DNA of 64,000 nt, taken from NCBI RefSeq assembly GCF_017654485.1, contig NZ_CP061091.1:1315501-1379500 (forward strand), in the 5' to 3' direction. The notes beneath the pieces were generated by a model. It did no database searches. It was not told the origin of the DNA and saw only the letters and a program-made list of their open reading frames with translations. The stretch comes from Roseomonas marmotae (lineage in GTDB: Bacteria > Pseudomonadota > Alphaproteobacteria > Acetobacterales > Acetobacteraceae). Below are positions 7,782 through 16,409 of this stretch, one piece after another; within the stretch, counting starts at the first letter, position 1, and each line of letters begins with the position of its first letter. The position numbers and the translations under genes were made by a program.

Positions 7782-9413
7782 TCACCGGGCCGGGGAGATC
7801 TCGGACGCCATGGTGGTCTGGTCAACGCGGCCGGGATAGGCGATGTCCTTGCGGAAGGCCCAGACGGCGCTCTCGAACTGCACGGGGATCACGGGCATCT
7901 GCTCCAGTGCCACCTGTCCGGCCTGGCGCAGCAATGCGGCGCGGGCGGTCCCGTCCATGGTGACCAGGGCCTTCCCGGCCAGTTCATCAAAGGGCGCATG
8001 GGACCAGCCGCCGTAGTTGCTGGTGCCGACGCCCTTCTCGCGGTCGGTGCTCATCAGCCAGGTGCGGAAGAACATCAGCGTCTCCGCCGCGTCGGACCCC
8101 CAGCCGCCCATGGCGACGCTGAATTCGCGCTTGCCGCGCCGGCCGAAGAAGACGGAGCTGGGCATGGCGTCCAGTTCCACCTTCACGCCGATGCGCTGCC
8201 AGAACTGCGCCAGCACCTGCGCCAGCCGCGCGTCGTTGATGTAGCGGTTGTTGGTGGCATGGAAGGTGAAGGTGAAGCCGTCGGCATAGCCGGCCTGCTT
8301 CAGCAATTCCCTGGCCTTGGCGGGGTCATAGGGCAGCACCGGCAGGCCAGGGATGGTGCCCGCCATGCCTTCCTGCAGGAACTGCGCGGCAGGCAGGGCC
8401 AGCCCGTCCATCACCCGCTGCTCGATGGCCTTGCGGTCGATGGCCAGCGACAGCGCCTGCCGCACCCGCACGTCCTGCAGCGGGTTCTGGCCCTGGCCGC
8501 CATTGACGAAGGGGCTGGGGCTGCGCCCCGTGTCCAGCTGGAGGAAGATCAGCCGCGTCGTCGGCTTGGCCGAGATGCGGAAATTCGCGTTCTCCCGCAG
8601 CCGCGGCAGGTCGCCGGTGGCCGGGCTCTCGATGATGTCGTAATCCCCCGCCAGCAGCCCGGCCATGCGCGGGCCGGCGGCGGTGACGGGGGTCATGCGC
8701 ACCGTCTGCCAGGCTGGCTTCGTGCCCCAGTAGTCGTCGAAGCGCGCCAGCTCCGTCACCGCGTTGCGGCTGTAGCTGACCAGCTTGTAGGGGCCGGTGC
8801 CGATGGCGGCGCTGGCGTCGTTGAACTGCGCGGCACCGGGCCAGGGGCCGGCATGGCCGCAATCCTCGCCCGCCGCGAAGTCCAGCTTCGCATCGCCGAT
8901 CAGGCTCTGCGGCAGGATCGGCAGGTTGCTGAGGTCGTTCAGCAGCAGCGGCTCCGGCTCCCGGGTGGTGATGCGGATATGCTGGGAGTCCAGCACCTCC
9001 ACCTTCGCCAGCCGGCGGATGATGCGGGAATAGGACTGGACGACCTCGTCCTTGTTGTTCTGCGCCCGGCAGTAGGTGAAGAGCACATCGGCGGCGGTGA
9101 GGGGGCGGCCGTTATGGAAGCGCACGCCCTGCCGCAGCCGGAAGGTCCATTCCAGCTCGCCTTCCTGCTTCCAAGATTCGGCCAAGGCGGGCTCGACCGC
9201 CAGATCGGCGTTCAGCTCCACCAGCGGCTCGAAGATATGCTGGCGCAGGGTGTTGTTGGGCGCGACCGCATAGTTCAGCGGATCGGCCGAGGTGGTCTCG
9301 GCGGAGAGCGCGACCCGCAGGGTCTGCGCGGTGGCCGGCAGGCTCGCGGTGAGGGAAAGGGCCAGGGCGGGCAGTAAAGCGCGCCGGGCCAGGATGGCGG
9401 TGTAGCCGGGCAT
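7782..9413 (-). CDS. ABC transporter substrate-binding protein, peptide/nickel (SBP_bac_5) type
   Basis: 543-residue extracytoplasmic binding protein of the DppA/OppA family. A signal peptide runs to SLPATAQ, then TLRVALSAETTSADPLNY, the typical opening of the lobe. RLRQGVRFHNGRPLTAADV is the family signature (about residues 90-110), and DVRVRQALSLAIDRKAI is the second conserved block. ATG 9413 has a GAGAGGAA site 9 bases upstream; the frame is open further upstream but without signal-like sequence. It is transcribed away from the dpp-like operon at 9728, which has its own binding protein, so this may be an alternative receptor for the same permease. It is followed by the hydrolase gene. Confidence 0.93.
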   Translation of the reverse strand: MPGYTAILARRALLPALALSLTASLPATAQTLRVALSAETTSADPLNYAVAPNNTLRQHIFEPLVELNADLAVEPALAESWKQEGELEWTFRLRQGVRFHNGRPLTAADVLFTYCRAQNNKDEVVQSYSRIIRRLAKVEVLDSQHIRITTREPEPLLLNDLSNLPILPQSLIGDAKLDFAAGEDCGHAGPWPGAAQFNDASAAIGTGPYKLVSYSRNAVTELARFDDYWGTKPAWQTVRMTPVTAAGPRMAGLLAGDYDIIESPATGDLPRLRENANFRISAKPTTRLIFLQLDTGRSPSPFVNGGQGQNPLQDVRVRQALSLAIDRKAIEQRVMDGLALPAAQFLQEGMAGTIPGLPVLPYDPAKARELLKQAGYADGFTFTFHATNNRYINDARLAQVLAQFWQRIGVKVELDAMPSSVFFGRRGKREFSVAMGGWGSDAAETLMFFRTWLMSTDREKGVGTSNYGGWSHAPFDELAGKALVTMDGTARAALLRQAGQVALEQMPVIPVQFESAVWAFRKDIAYPGRVDQTTMASEISPAR

Positions 9414-9727
9414 GGATGTTCCTCTCGACAGAAAAGCTGACAAACACCTGTTCTTCATGGATTGCAACGAAAGCGTGACCTCGGCCCACCTCTGCGGCCC
9501 GGCACCGGAATGGCCGAAGTCTCTGCCGTGGCATGGCGGATATCCGGTCGGCCCGGCAGTGACGGAAGATTCCATGCGGCAACGGCACGGCGTGCCTGAA
9601 GGACCGTTATCTGCCCGAGGCGTGATGCCTTATTTCGCGTTATCAAAGGACTAGCGGCGCCGCGAGCAGTGGGGCAGAAACCGCGCATGGATATACGAAG
9701 GGCAGTCGCGGTTATGGGTGACTGGCG
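9414..9727. other. Divergent intergenic region, no gene seen
   Basis: 314 bases between two divergent binding-protein genes. It is less GC-rich than its surroundings, as expected for a double promoter region. I see no convincing palindrome, small open frame with a ribosome site, or RNA gene. It presumably holds promoters for both directions, but I cannot assign -35/-10 pairs with confidence. Confidence 0.5.
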
Positions 9728-11335
9728 ATGAAACGTCGCGATTTCGCGGGACTGGCGGCGAGCATGGGCCTGACGTCGGCGGCGGCCGGTTTGCCGCTGC
9801 GCCGGGTCCAGGCCCAGAGCCGGGCGGAAAGCCTGCGTGTCCTGACCGAGGCCGGGCCCAACAGCTTCGACCCCATCGGCATCGGCGTGAACCGCTATGC
9901 CATCGGGGTGCACTGGAACGCCTATGACCGGCTCGTGCGCTTCGGCACGAAGGCGCGGCCGGATGGCACGCTCTACTACGACTATTTCACCATCGAGGGC
10001 GAGCTGGCCGAGCGCTTCGAGGTCTCGGAGGAAGGGACAGGCATCACCTTCTTCCTGCGCCCCGACGCCACCTTCCACGACGGCAGCCCCGTCACAGCCG
10101 AGGATGTGAAGTGGTCGCTGGACCGGGTGGTGAGCATGCCGATCGGGCGCCCCCAGTTCGCCACAGGCTCCATGACAAGCCCGGACCAGTTCACGGTGAT
10201 CGACGCGCATACCATCCGCGTCACCACCCCGCGGCCGGACCGCTTCACGCTGCCCAACCTGGCCGCCACCTTTCCCGTCATCTTCAACTCCAGGATGGCT
10301 AGGGCGCATGCCACACCCACCGATCCCTGGGCCTCGGACTGGCTGAGGACCCATGTGGCCGGCGGTGGCGCCTTCCGGCTGGAGAACCACCAGCCCGGGC
10401 AGAGCGTCATGCTCTCCCGCTTCGATGACTGGAAGAGCGGGCCGCTGCCAGGCTTCCGCCGGGTGCTGTGGCAGGTGGTGCCCAATGCGCAGTCCCGGCG
10501 CATCTCGCTGGAGCGTGGCGATGCGGATGTGGCGCAGGACCTGCTGCCGCAGGACGCCGTCTCCATGGCCCAGGAAGGCCAGGTGAAGGTGGTGGGCGCG
10601 CCCATGGCCGGTGCCTTCCACTTCATCGGCATGAACAGCCAGAAGCCGCCCTTCGACAAGGTGAAGGTGCGGCAGGCCATCGCCCATGCGCTGCCCTACC
10701 GGCAGATGTTCGAGGCGGCGCTGTTCAGGCGTGGCCAGCCCCTCTTCGGCGGCAGGCCGGATGGGGCGGATGGCACGCTCTTCCCGCAGCCGCTGGGCTA
10801 TGACACCGACCCGGCCAGGGCCAGGGCACTGCTGGCGGAGGCTGGCTTCCCCGATGGCTTCGAGACCAGCTTCAGCTTCGAGTTGTCGCTCGCCACGGTG
10901 GCCGAACCGGTTTCCCTGCTGGTGCAGGAGGCGCTGGGCAGGATCGGCATCAAGGTCACGATCGACAAGGTGCCGGGCGGGCAGATGGGCACGCTGCTGG
11001 AGAGGAAGGAACTGCCCTTCTTCTACGAAAGCTCGGCCGCCTTCCTCAGCGCGCCGGACTACTTCTTCCGCATTTTCTATCATGGGTCCACGCGCTGGAA
11101 CTTCGGCAGCTACCATAACGAGGAATTCCGGACGCTGGTCGAGAGGAGCCGCTACGAGACCGACGAGGCCGCCTATGACGCCGATGTCAGGCGCATGATC
11201 GCGCTGGCGAAGCAGGATGTTCCCATCATCCTGCTCTGGCAGCCGGCGCTGGATACGGGCATGCAGAAGAATGTGGAGGGGTACAAATACCTGTTCCACC
11301 GCATGCTGGACATGCGGACGCTGAAGAGGACCTGA
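9728..11335 (+). CDS. ABC transporter substrate-binding protein, peptide (SBP_bac_5) type
   Basis: 535-residue DppA/OppA-type receptor. The N-terminus KRRDFAGLAASMGL is a twin-arginine-like signal, cleaved near VQAQS. The SBP_bac_5 signature FFLRPDATFHDGSPVTAEDV is clear, and DKVKVRQAIAHALPYRQMF is the second block. It heads a plus-strand operon of two permeases and two ATPases (to 15249), so it is the dedicated receptor for that importer. The paralogue at 7782-9413 diverges from it and is only moderately similar in the segments I compared by eye. Ligand could be a peptide or another small cation or opine; not deducible. Confidence 0.93.
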   Translation: MKRRDFAGLAASMGLTSAAAGLPLRRVQAQSRAESLRVLTEAGPNSFDPIGIGVNRYAIGVHWNAYDRLVRFGTKARPDGTLYYDYFTIEGELAERFEVSEEGTGITFFLRPDATFHDGSPVTAEDVKWSLDRVVSMPIGRPQFATGSMTSPDQFTVIDAHTIRVTTPRPDRFTLPNLAATFPVIFNSRMARAHATPTDPWASDWLRTHVAGGGAFRLENHQPGQSVMLSRFDDWKSGPLPGFRRVLWQVVPNAQSRRISLERGDADVAQDLLPQDAVSMAQEGQVKVVGAPMAGAFHFIGMNSQKPPFDKVKVRQAIAHALPYRQMFEAALFRRGQPLFGGRPDGADGTLFPQPLGYDTDPARARALLAEAGFPDGFETSFSFELSLATVAEPVSLLVQEALGRIGIKVTIDKVPGGQMGTLLERKELPFFYESSAAFLSAPDYFFRIFYHGSTRWNFGSYHNEEFRTLVERSRYETDEAAYDADVRRMIALAKQDVPIILLWQPALDTGMQKNVEGYKYLFHRMLDMRTLKRT

Positions 11336-11415
11336 GTGGGAATGGCGGCGAGGTTGCGACGCATGGCACGGCGCGGCGGATGCCCGGGCCGCCGGCTCCG
11401 CCAGGGCTGAGAGGG

Positions 11416-12435
11416 ATGGCTTTTCTCCTGCGCCGCCTCCTCGGCATCCCCCCCACGCTGCTGGGAGTCGTCGTCGCCACCTTCCTGCTGACCCGCCTGC
11501 TCCCTGGCGATCCCGCCGTGTTCTTCGCCAGCAGCGTCACGGCCGATGCCGCCACCATCGCGGAGGTGCGAGCCAGGCTGGGCCTGGACCTGCCGCTCTG
11601 GCAGCAGTTCCTGGTCTATCTGGGACAACTGGCGCGGGGTGACCTGGGGCAGTCCATCAATACCGGTCAGTCCGTGACGGCGGATCTGTTGCAACGCCTG
11701 CCGGCTTCGGCCGAACTCACCCTGGCGGCCTTCGCCATCGCCATCCTGGTGGCGCTGCCGCTGGGCATCGCGGCGGCGTTGCGGCCGGGTTCCATCACCG
11801 ACCATCTCTGCCGGCTGCTGGGCACGGTAGGCGTCTCCCTGCCAAGCTTCATCACGGGCCTGCTGCTGATCTACATCTTCTACTTCCAGACGGGCCTGGC
11901 GCCGGAGCCGATCGGGCGGATCGACCCCTTCGCCTTCCCGCCACCCCGCGTCACGGGCTTCCTGCTGATCGACACGCTGCTGGCCGGGGATGCCGGGGGA
12001 TTCATGGCCGCCGCGAAGCAATTGGTTCTGCCCGCCGTCACCATGGCGCTCTTCGCCCTGGCGCCGCTGGCGCGGATGACGCGCGCGGCCATGCTGGGCG
12101 TGCTGGGCAGCCAGTTCATCCGCACCGCCCGCGCCAATGGGCTGCGGCGGCGCAAGATCATCTTCTCCTACGCGCTGCGGAACGCGCTGCTGCCCGTCGT
12201 CACCACGCTGGGCATGATCTTTTCCAGCATGCTCGGCGCCAATGTGGTGGTGGAGCGGGTCTTCGCCTGGCCGGGCATCGGCTCCTATGCGCTGGATTCG
12301 CTGATGGCGCTGGATTACGCGCCGGTGCAGGGCTTCATGCTGATAATGGCTTTCACCTTCGTCTGCGTGAACCTGCTGGTGGATCTCCTCTATGCCGTGA
12401 TCGACCCCCGCACCGGGCTGCTGCCCCATGCGTGA
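11416..12435 (+). CDS. ABC transporter permease, DppB/OppB type
   Basis: 339-residue inner-membrane permease. It starts AFLLRRLLGIPPTLLGVVV (first membrane helix), then the DppB landmarks RARLGLDLPLWQQFLVYLG and ARGDLGQSI, and the cytoplasmic EAA loop near ARANGLRRRKIIFSYALRN. The C-terminus FVCVNLLVDLLYAVIDPR is typical. I prefer ATG 11416, directly before the first membrane helix, over the open upstream extension to 11380. It overlaps the next permease by 8 bases. Works with 12428-13273 as the channel of the importer. Confidence 0.94.
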   Translation: MAFLLRRLLGIPPTLLGVVVATFLLTRLLPGDPAVFFASSVTADAATIAEVRARLGLDLPLWQQFLVYLGQLARGDLGQSINTGQSVTADLLQRLPASAELTLAAFAIAILVALPLGIAAALRPGSITDHLCRLLGTVGVSLPSFITGLLLIYIFYFQTGLAPEPIGRIDPFAFPPPRVTGFLLIDTLLAGDAGGFMAAAKQLVLPAVTMALFALAPLARMTRAAMLGVLGSQFIRTARANGLRRRKIIFSYALRNALLPVVTTLGMIFSSMLGANVVVERVFAWPGIGSYALDSLMALDYAPVQGFMLIMAFTFVCVNLLVDLLYAVIDPRTGLLPHA

Positions 12436-13273
12436 GCGGCTGGCGGTCCTGCACTACGTCCTGGCGGAGAACCCGGTGAATCTGGTGGCGCTGCTGATGC
12501 TGGCGGTGCTGCTGCTCTGCGCTGCCCTGGGGCCCTGGCTGGTGCCCTACGACCCCATCGCCACCAATACCGCCATGGCTTTGCAGCCGCCCTCGGCACT
12601 GCACTGGTTCGGCACGGATCAACTTGGGCGCGACGTCTTCTCCCGCGTAGTGGTGGCGGCACGGCTGGACCTCGCCATCGCCTTCGCGGCGGTGATGCTG
12701 TCCATGGCCGTGGGTTCCGTGGCCGGCGCGGCCATGGGCTATTTCCGGGGGCCGCTGGACGCGGTGGGCGGGCGCGTCACCGATGTGCTGATGGCGTTTC
12801 CGCTGTTCGTGCTGGCCATGGTCATGGTGGCGGCACTGGGCAATTCAGTCTCCTCCATCGTCTATGCGACGGCGGTCATCAACCTGCCTTTCTACATCCG
12901 CCTCGCTCGCGCCGAGGTCAGCATCCGCCGCGCCATGGGCTATGTGGAGGCCGCGCGGGTCGGCGGCTCCAGCCATGCGCGCATCCTGCGCGTCTTCCTG
13001 CTGCCGAATATCCTGCCGTCGCTGGTGGTACAGGCCTCGGTCAATCTGGGCTGGGCGGTGCTGAACACGGCGGGACTTTCCTTCATCGGCCTGGGCGTTC
13101 GGGCGCCGACGCCGGAATGGGGCATCATGGTGGCCGAGGGCGCGCAGTTCATCGCCTCCGGCCGCTCGTGGATCGCGGCATTTCCGGGGCTGGCGCTGAT
13201 GCTGGCGGTCTTCTGTTTCAACCTGCTGGGTGACGGGCTGCGCGACGTGGTCGATCCGCAGAGCCGCACATGA
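12428..13273 (+). CDS. ABC transporter permease, DppC/OppC type
   Basis: 281-residue second permease of the importer. It has the short N-terminal segment with the first helix, HWFGTDQLGRDVFSRVVVAARLDL as the family landmark (two parts: HWFGTDQLGRDVFSR and VVVAARLDL), an EAA loop around MGYVEAARVGGSS, and a C-terminal FNLLGDGLRDVVDPQSR, all standard for DppC. It overlaps the upstream permease by 8 bases and the first ATPase by 4 (ATGA), so translation is coupled along the operon. Confidence 0.94.
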   Translation: MRERLAVLHYVLAENPVNLVALLMLAVLLLCAALGPWLVPYDPIATNTAMALQPPSALHWFGTDQLGRDVFSRVVVAARLDLAIAFAAVMLSMAVGSVAGAAMGYFRGPLDAVGGRVTDVLMAFPLFVLAMVMVAALGNSVSSIVYATAVINLPFYIRLARAEVSIRRAMGYVEAARVGGSSHARILRVFLLPNILPSLVVQASVNLGWAVLNTAGLSFIGLGVRAPTPEWGIMVAEGAQFIASGRSWIAAFPGLALMLAVFCFNLLGDGLRDVVDPQSRT

Positions 13274-14245
13274 GCGTGCCGCTGCTCTCCGTGCAGGAGC
13301 TTTCGGTCGAGTTCCGCACCCGCTCCGGTACCGTCCGCGCGCTGGAACATGTCTCCTTCGATCTCCTGCCGGGGGAGATGCTGGGCATCGTGGGGGAGAG
13401 CGGCTCGGGCAAATCCGTCACCGCCCTCGCCGTCACGGGCCTTCTGCATGCCGCCGCGCGCATCACCGGCGGTCGGGCGCTCTTCGGCGGGCAGGATCTG
13501 CTGCGCCTGGGGCAGGGGGCATTGAACCGCCTGCGCGGGGCGGAGATGTCCATCGTCTTCCAGGACCCGCGCGCGGCGCTGAACCCTATCCGCCCGGTGG
13601 GGCAGCAGATCGCCGATGTCATCGCCCGCCACGACCCCGGCCCCGCCGCCGCCATCCGGGAGCGGATGCTGGCCACGCTGCGCCAGATGCGCATCCCCGA
13701 CCCCGAGCGGCGTGCCGGCGCCTTCCCCTTCGAGCTTTCGGGCGGCATGTGCCAGCGCATCGGCATCGCCATGGCGCTGGCCTGCTCTCCCCGGTTGCTG
13801 ATCGCCGATGAGCCGACCACGGGGCTCGATGTCACGACGCAGGCCACTATCATGGACCTGTTCCGGGACGCGGTGCGCGCTCGCGGCGCCGGCTCCGTGC
13901 TGATCACGCATGATCTCGCGCTGGCCTCGGAATACTGCGACCGGATCCTGGTGATGCATGCCGGGCAGGTGGTGGAGGACGCGCCAGTGGCCGGGCTTTT
14001 CGCCCATCCCCGTCATCCCTATACCGTCGGGCTGCTGCGGAGCGTGCCTTCCTCGGTGGAGAGTATCGACGCGCTGATGCCGGTCGGGGGCAGCCCGCCG
14101 GACCTGCGGCGCGCTGCCCTGCCGCTTCAGCGAGCGCTGCGAGCGCCGCCAGCCCCTCTGCGATGCCCCCGGCCTGCGCCTGGAAGCCGGTGCGCCCGGC
14201 CACCGCGTGGCCTGCCGCCTGCCATGGGAGGCACCGCCGCCGTGA
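13270..14245 (+). CDS. ABC transporter ATP-binding protein, DppD type (frameshifted near its 3' end)
   Basis: First ATPase of the importer: Walker A GESGSGKS, signature LSGGMCQRIGIAMAL, Walker B LLIADEPTTGLDV, H-loop ITHDLALAS. In the frame used from ATG 13270 the sequence turns abnormal after GSPPDLRR (about 14112) and runs without a stop into the next ATPase. Shifting by one base restores a normal DppD tail with the family's Cys motif (CRFSERCERRQPLCDAP, then HRVACRLPW) and a TGA at 14243-14245. The coordinates given are for this repaired gene; they include one surplus base between about 14101 and 14119. It is either a sequencing error or a recent mutation. The ATPase core is intact either way. 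Confidence 0.85.
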
Positions 14246-15249
14246 GCGCGCCGGTGCTGGACGCACGGGGGCTCCGCAAAGCTTTTGCCCTTTCCGGCGG
14301 GTGGCGCCTCTTCCGCCCGGTGCACCGGCCCCGGATTGTCGCCGTCGATGGCGTGGACCTGACCATCCACCCCGGCGAGGCGGTGGGGCTGGTGGGTGAG
14401 TCGGGCTGCGGAAAATCGACGCTCGCGCGGCTCATCAGCCGGCTGATCGAGCCGGATGAGGGTGAGCTGCTGCTGGATGGCCAGCCCATCCACCCTATCC
14501 GGCCCGGCGCATTCGCCGCATCGCCGCAGCGGCGGCGCATCCAGATGGTGTTCCAGGATCCGGCGGAAAGCCTGAACCCCCGCTTCAGCGTCTTCGACGC
14601 CATCGCCGACCCGGCGAAGCAGTTGCTGCCGGGCGAGGGCCGCGCGACGCTGCGGGCGCGGGTGGAACACGCCGCCGATCAGGTTGGCTTGCCGCGTGAA
14701 TTATTCCCGCGCTATCCGCATCAGCTTTCCGGCGGGCAGAAGGCGCGCGTCGGCATCGCCCGCGCCATGGTCGTGGAGCCACGCCTGCTGGTGCTGGATG
14801 AGCCGACCGGCGCACTGGATGTCTCCGTCCAGGCGGTGGTGCTGAAGCTGCTGGCGCGGCTGCGGCGGCAGGAGGGGGTGGCGCAGCTTTTCGTCAGCCA
14901 CGACCTGGATGTGGTGCGCCTGCTCTGCGACCGTGTCCTGGTGATGTATCTGGGCAAGGTGGTGGAAAGCGGCCCGGCCGGGCAGATATTTCACGCGCCG
15001 CGCCATCCCTATACGCGCGCGCTGCTCTCCGCCATTCCGCGCCTGCCCGGCCAGCCGCGCGGAACGCCCGAGCGGCTGCCGGGCGAGCCGCGCAGCCCGG
15101 TGGACCCCGACCCACGCGCCTGCCGTCTGCATGGCCGCTGCCCGCGCGGCACCGATTTCTGCGCCACCCATCCGCCGGAACTGCGCGAGGTCGCGCCCGG
15201 CCAGATGGCGCGCTGCCATTTTCCGCTGGAGGCGGATGAGCCCGCGTGA
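14242..15249 (+). CDS. ABC transporter ATP-binding protein, DppF type
   Basis: Second ATPase of the importer, 335 residues from GTG 14242: Walker A GESGCGKS, signature LSGGQKARVGIARAM, Walker B LLVLDEPTGALDV, and the C-terminal Cys-containing tail CRLHGRCPRGTDFC. The GTG overlaps the TGA of the frame-corrected DppD gene (GTGA), the same coupling seen at the other joints of this operon, which supports this start. In the raw sequence the frame is continuous with 13270, giving an apparent 659-residue double-ATPase protein; I regard that as produced by the frameshift. True DppD-DppF fusions exist, so the alternative cannot be excluded from sequence alone. Confidence 0.88.
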   Translation: MSAPVLDARGLRKAFALSGGWRLFRPVHRPRIVAVDGVDLTIHPGEAVGLVGESGCGKSTLARLISRLIEPDEGELLLDGQPIHPIRPGAFAASPQRRRIQMVFQDPAESLNPRFSVFDAIADPAKQLLPGEGRATLRARVEHAADQVGLPRELFPRYPHQLSGGQKARVGIARAMVVEPRLLVLDEPTGALDVSVQAVVLKLLARLRRQEGVAQLFVSHDLDVVRLLCDRVLVMYLGKVVESGPAGQIFHAPRHPYTRALLSAIPRLPGQPRGTPERLPGEPRSPVDPDPRACRLHGRCPRGTDFCATHPPELREVAPGQMARCHFPLEADEPA

Positions 15250-15279
15250 ACGGCGGCCATCTCCCGCGTCATCGGCCTG

Positions 15280-15330
15280 GAGGCAGCGGAAGAAGCGCCG
15301 CGCCACGGGTGGCGCGGGGCCCGCTGCCTC
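15280..15330. terminator. Nested hairpin between convergent genes
   Basis: The outer stem pairs GAGGCAGCGG (15280-15289) with CCGCTGCCTC (15321-15330). The inner stem pairs CCGCGCCA (15298-15305) with TGGCGCGG (15310-15317). It lies just after the ATPase operon and touches the stop codon of the convergent BKACE gene. No T tract. Probable bidirectional terminator. Confidence 0.65.
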
Positions 15331-16267
15331 AGAAGGCCGTCTGGTCGCCGCCCTTCAGGCCCAGGATCTCCCGCGCTTCGTCCGGTGTCGCGATCTCCAT
15401 GGAGAGGCTCTCCAGAATGCCGCGGATGATGCGGACCTGCTCGGCATTGCTGGTGGCCAGCCTGCCCTTGCCGGCATAGAGGCTGTCCTCCATGCCCACG
15501 CGCACATTGCCGCCCATGGTGGCGGCCATGGTGGCCATGTTCAACTGGTGCCGCCCGCCGGCGAGCACGGACCAGCGGTAGTTCTCGCCGAACAGCTTGT
15601 CCGCCGTCTTCTTCATGAAGACCAGATTTTCGGGGTCCACGCCGATGCCTCCCAGCGTGCCCAGGATCAGCTGCACGAACATCGGCATCTTCACCAGCCC
15701 CCGGTCCACCATATGGGCGAGGGTGTAGAGATGCCCGACATCGTAGCACTCGAATTCGAAGCGCGTGCCATTGGCGCCGAGCCGGTCGAGGATCGTCTCA
15801 ATATCCGCGAAGGTGTTGCGGAAGATCGCGCCGCGGCTGGCCTCCAGATGCTCCTCCTCCCAGCCATGCTTCCACTTGCCCTGGTGCCGGGGGATCATGT
15901 GGTAGGTGCCGAAGTTCATCGATCCCATGTTGCAGGAGCAGAGTTCCGGCTTTGCCGCCAGCGGCGCGGCCAGCCGGTCCTCGATGCTCATGAGGGTGCT
16001 GCCGCCAGTGGTCATGTTCAGCACGGCATTGGTGCGCTGCTTCAGCCCGCGCAGGATCTGGAACCAGGTATCCATGTCGCCGGTCGGCTTCTCGGTCTTC
16101 GCGTCGCGCGCATGCAGGTGCAGGATCGCCGCGCCGGCCTCGGCCGCCTCCGCCGCCTGATCGACGATCGCGCTGGGCGTCACCGGCAGATAGGGCGACA
16201 TGGTCGGCGTATGCGCGCCGCCGGTGATGGCGCAGGTGATGATGACTTTCTCGGACGGTTTCTTCAT
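15329..16267 (-). CDS. BKACE family protein (3-keto-5-aminohexanoate cleavage enzyme-like)
   Basis: 312-residue beta-keto acid cleavage enzyme. The founding member Kce condenses 3-keto-5-aminohexanoate with acetyl-CoA in lysine fermentation; the wider family acts on many beta-keto acids. Visible: VIITCAITGGAHTPTMSPYLP at the start (two landmarks: VIITCAITGGAH and TPTMSPYLP), the zinc-binding ILHLHARD, a central GVDPENLVFMKKTAD, and GGNVRVGMEDSLY near the C-terminus. ATG 16267 has GGAG 9-12 bases upstream; a GTG at 16276 is the alternative. It stands alone on the minus strand, so its keto-acid cannot be inferred from neighbours. Confidence 0.9.
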   Translation of the reverse strand: MKKPSEKVIITCAITGGAHTPTMSPYLPVTPSAIVDQAAEAAEAGAAILHLHARDAKTEKPTGDMDTWFQILRGLKQRTNAVLNMTTGGSTLMSIEDRLAAPLAAKPELCSCNMGSMNFGTYHMIPRHQGKWKHGWEEEHLEASRGAIFRNTFADIETILDRLGANGTRFEFECYDVGHLYTLAHMVDRGLVKMPMFVQLILGTLGGIGVDPENLVFMKKTADKLFGENYRWSVLAGGRHQLNMATMAATMGGNVRVGMEDSLYAGKGRLATSNAEQVRIIRGILESLSMEIATPDEAREILGLKGGDQTAF

Positions 16268-16409
16268 TCTTCTCACTCCGCATCTTCAAGACCGCCGCAG
16301 ATGCTCATCACCTGCCGGCGGCCTTCCATGAGACAGCGCGCGACGCGGCCCGCTCCATCTCCTCATAGCGGATTCGCCTGCTGGTGGCAGGGCCGATGAG
16401 GACGCGGCC

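Noticed and set aside
13270..15249. A true DppD-DppF fusion protein
   Set aside because: Such fusions exist, but the linker is nonsense in this frame and a normal DppD tail plus GTGA junction appears after a one-base shift.
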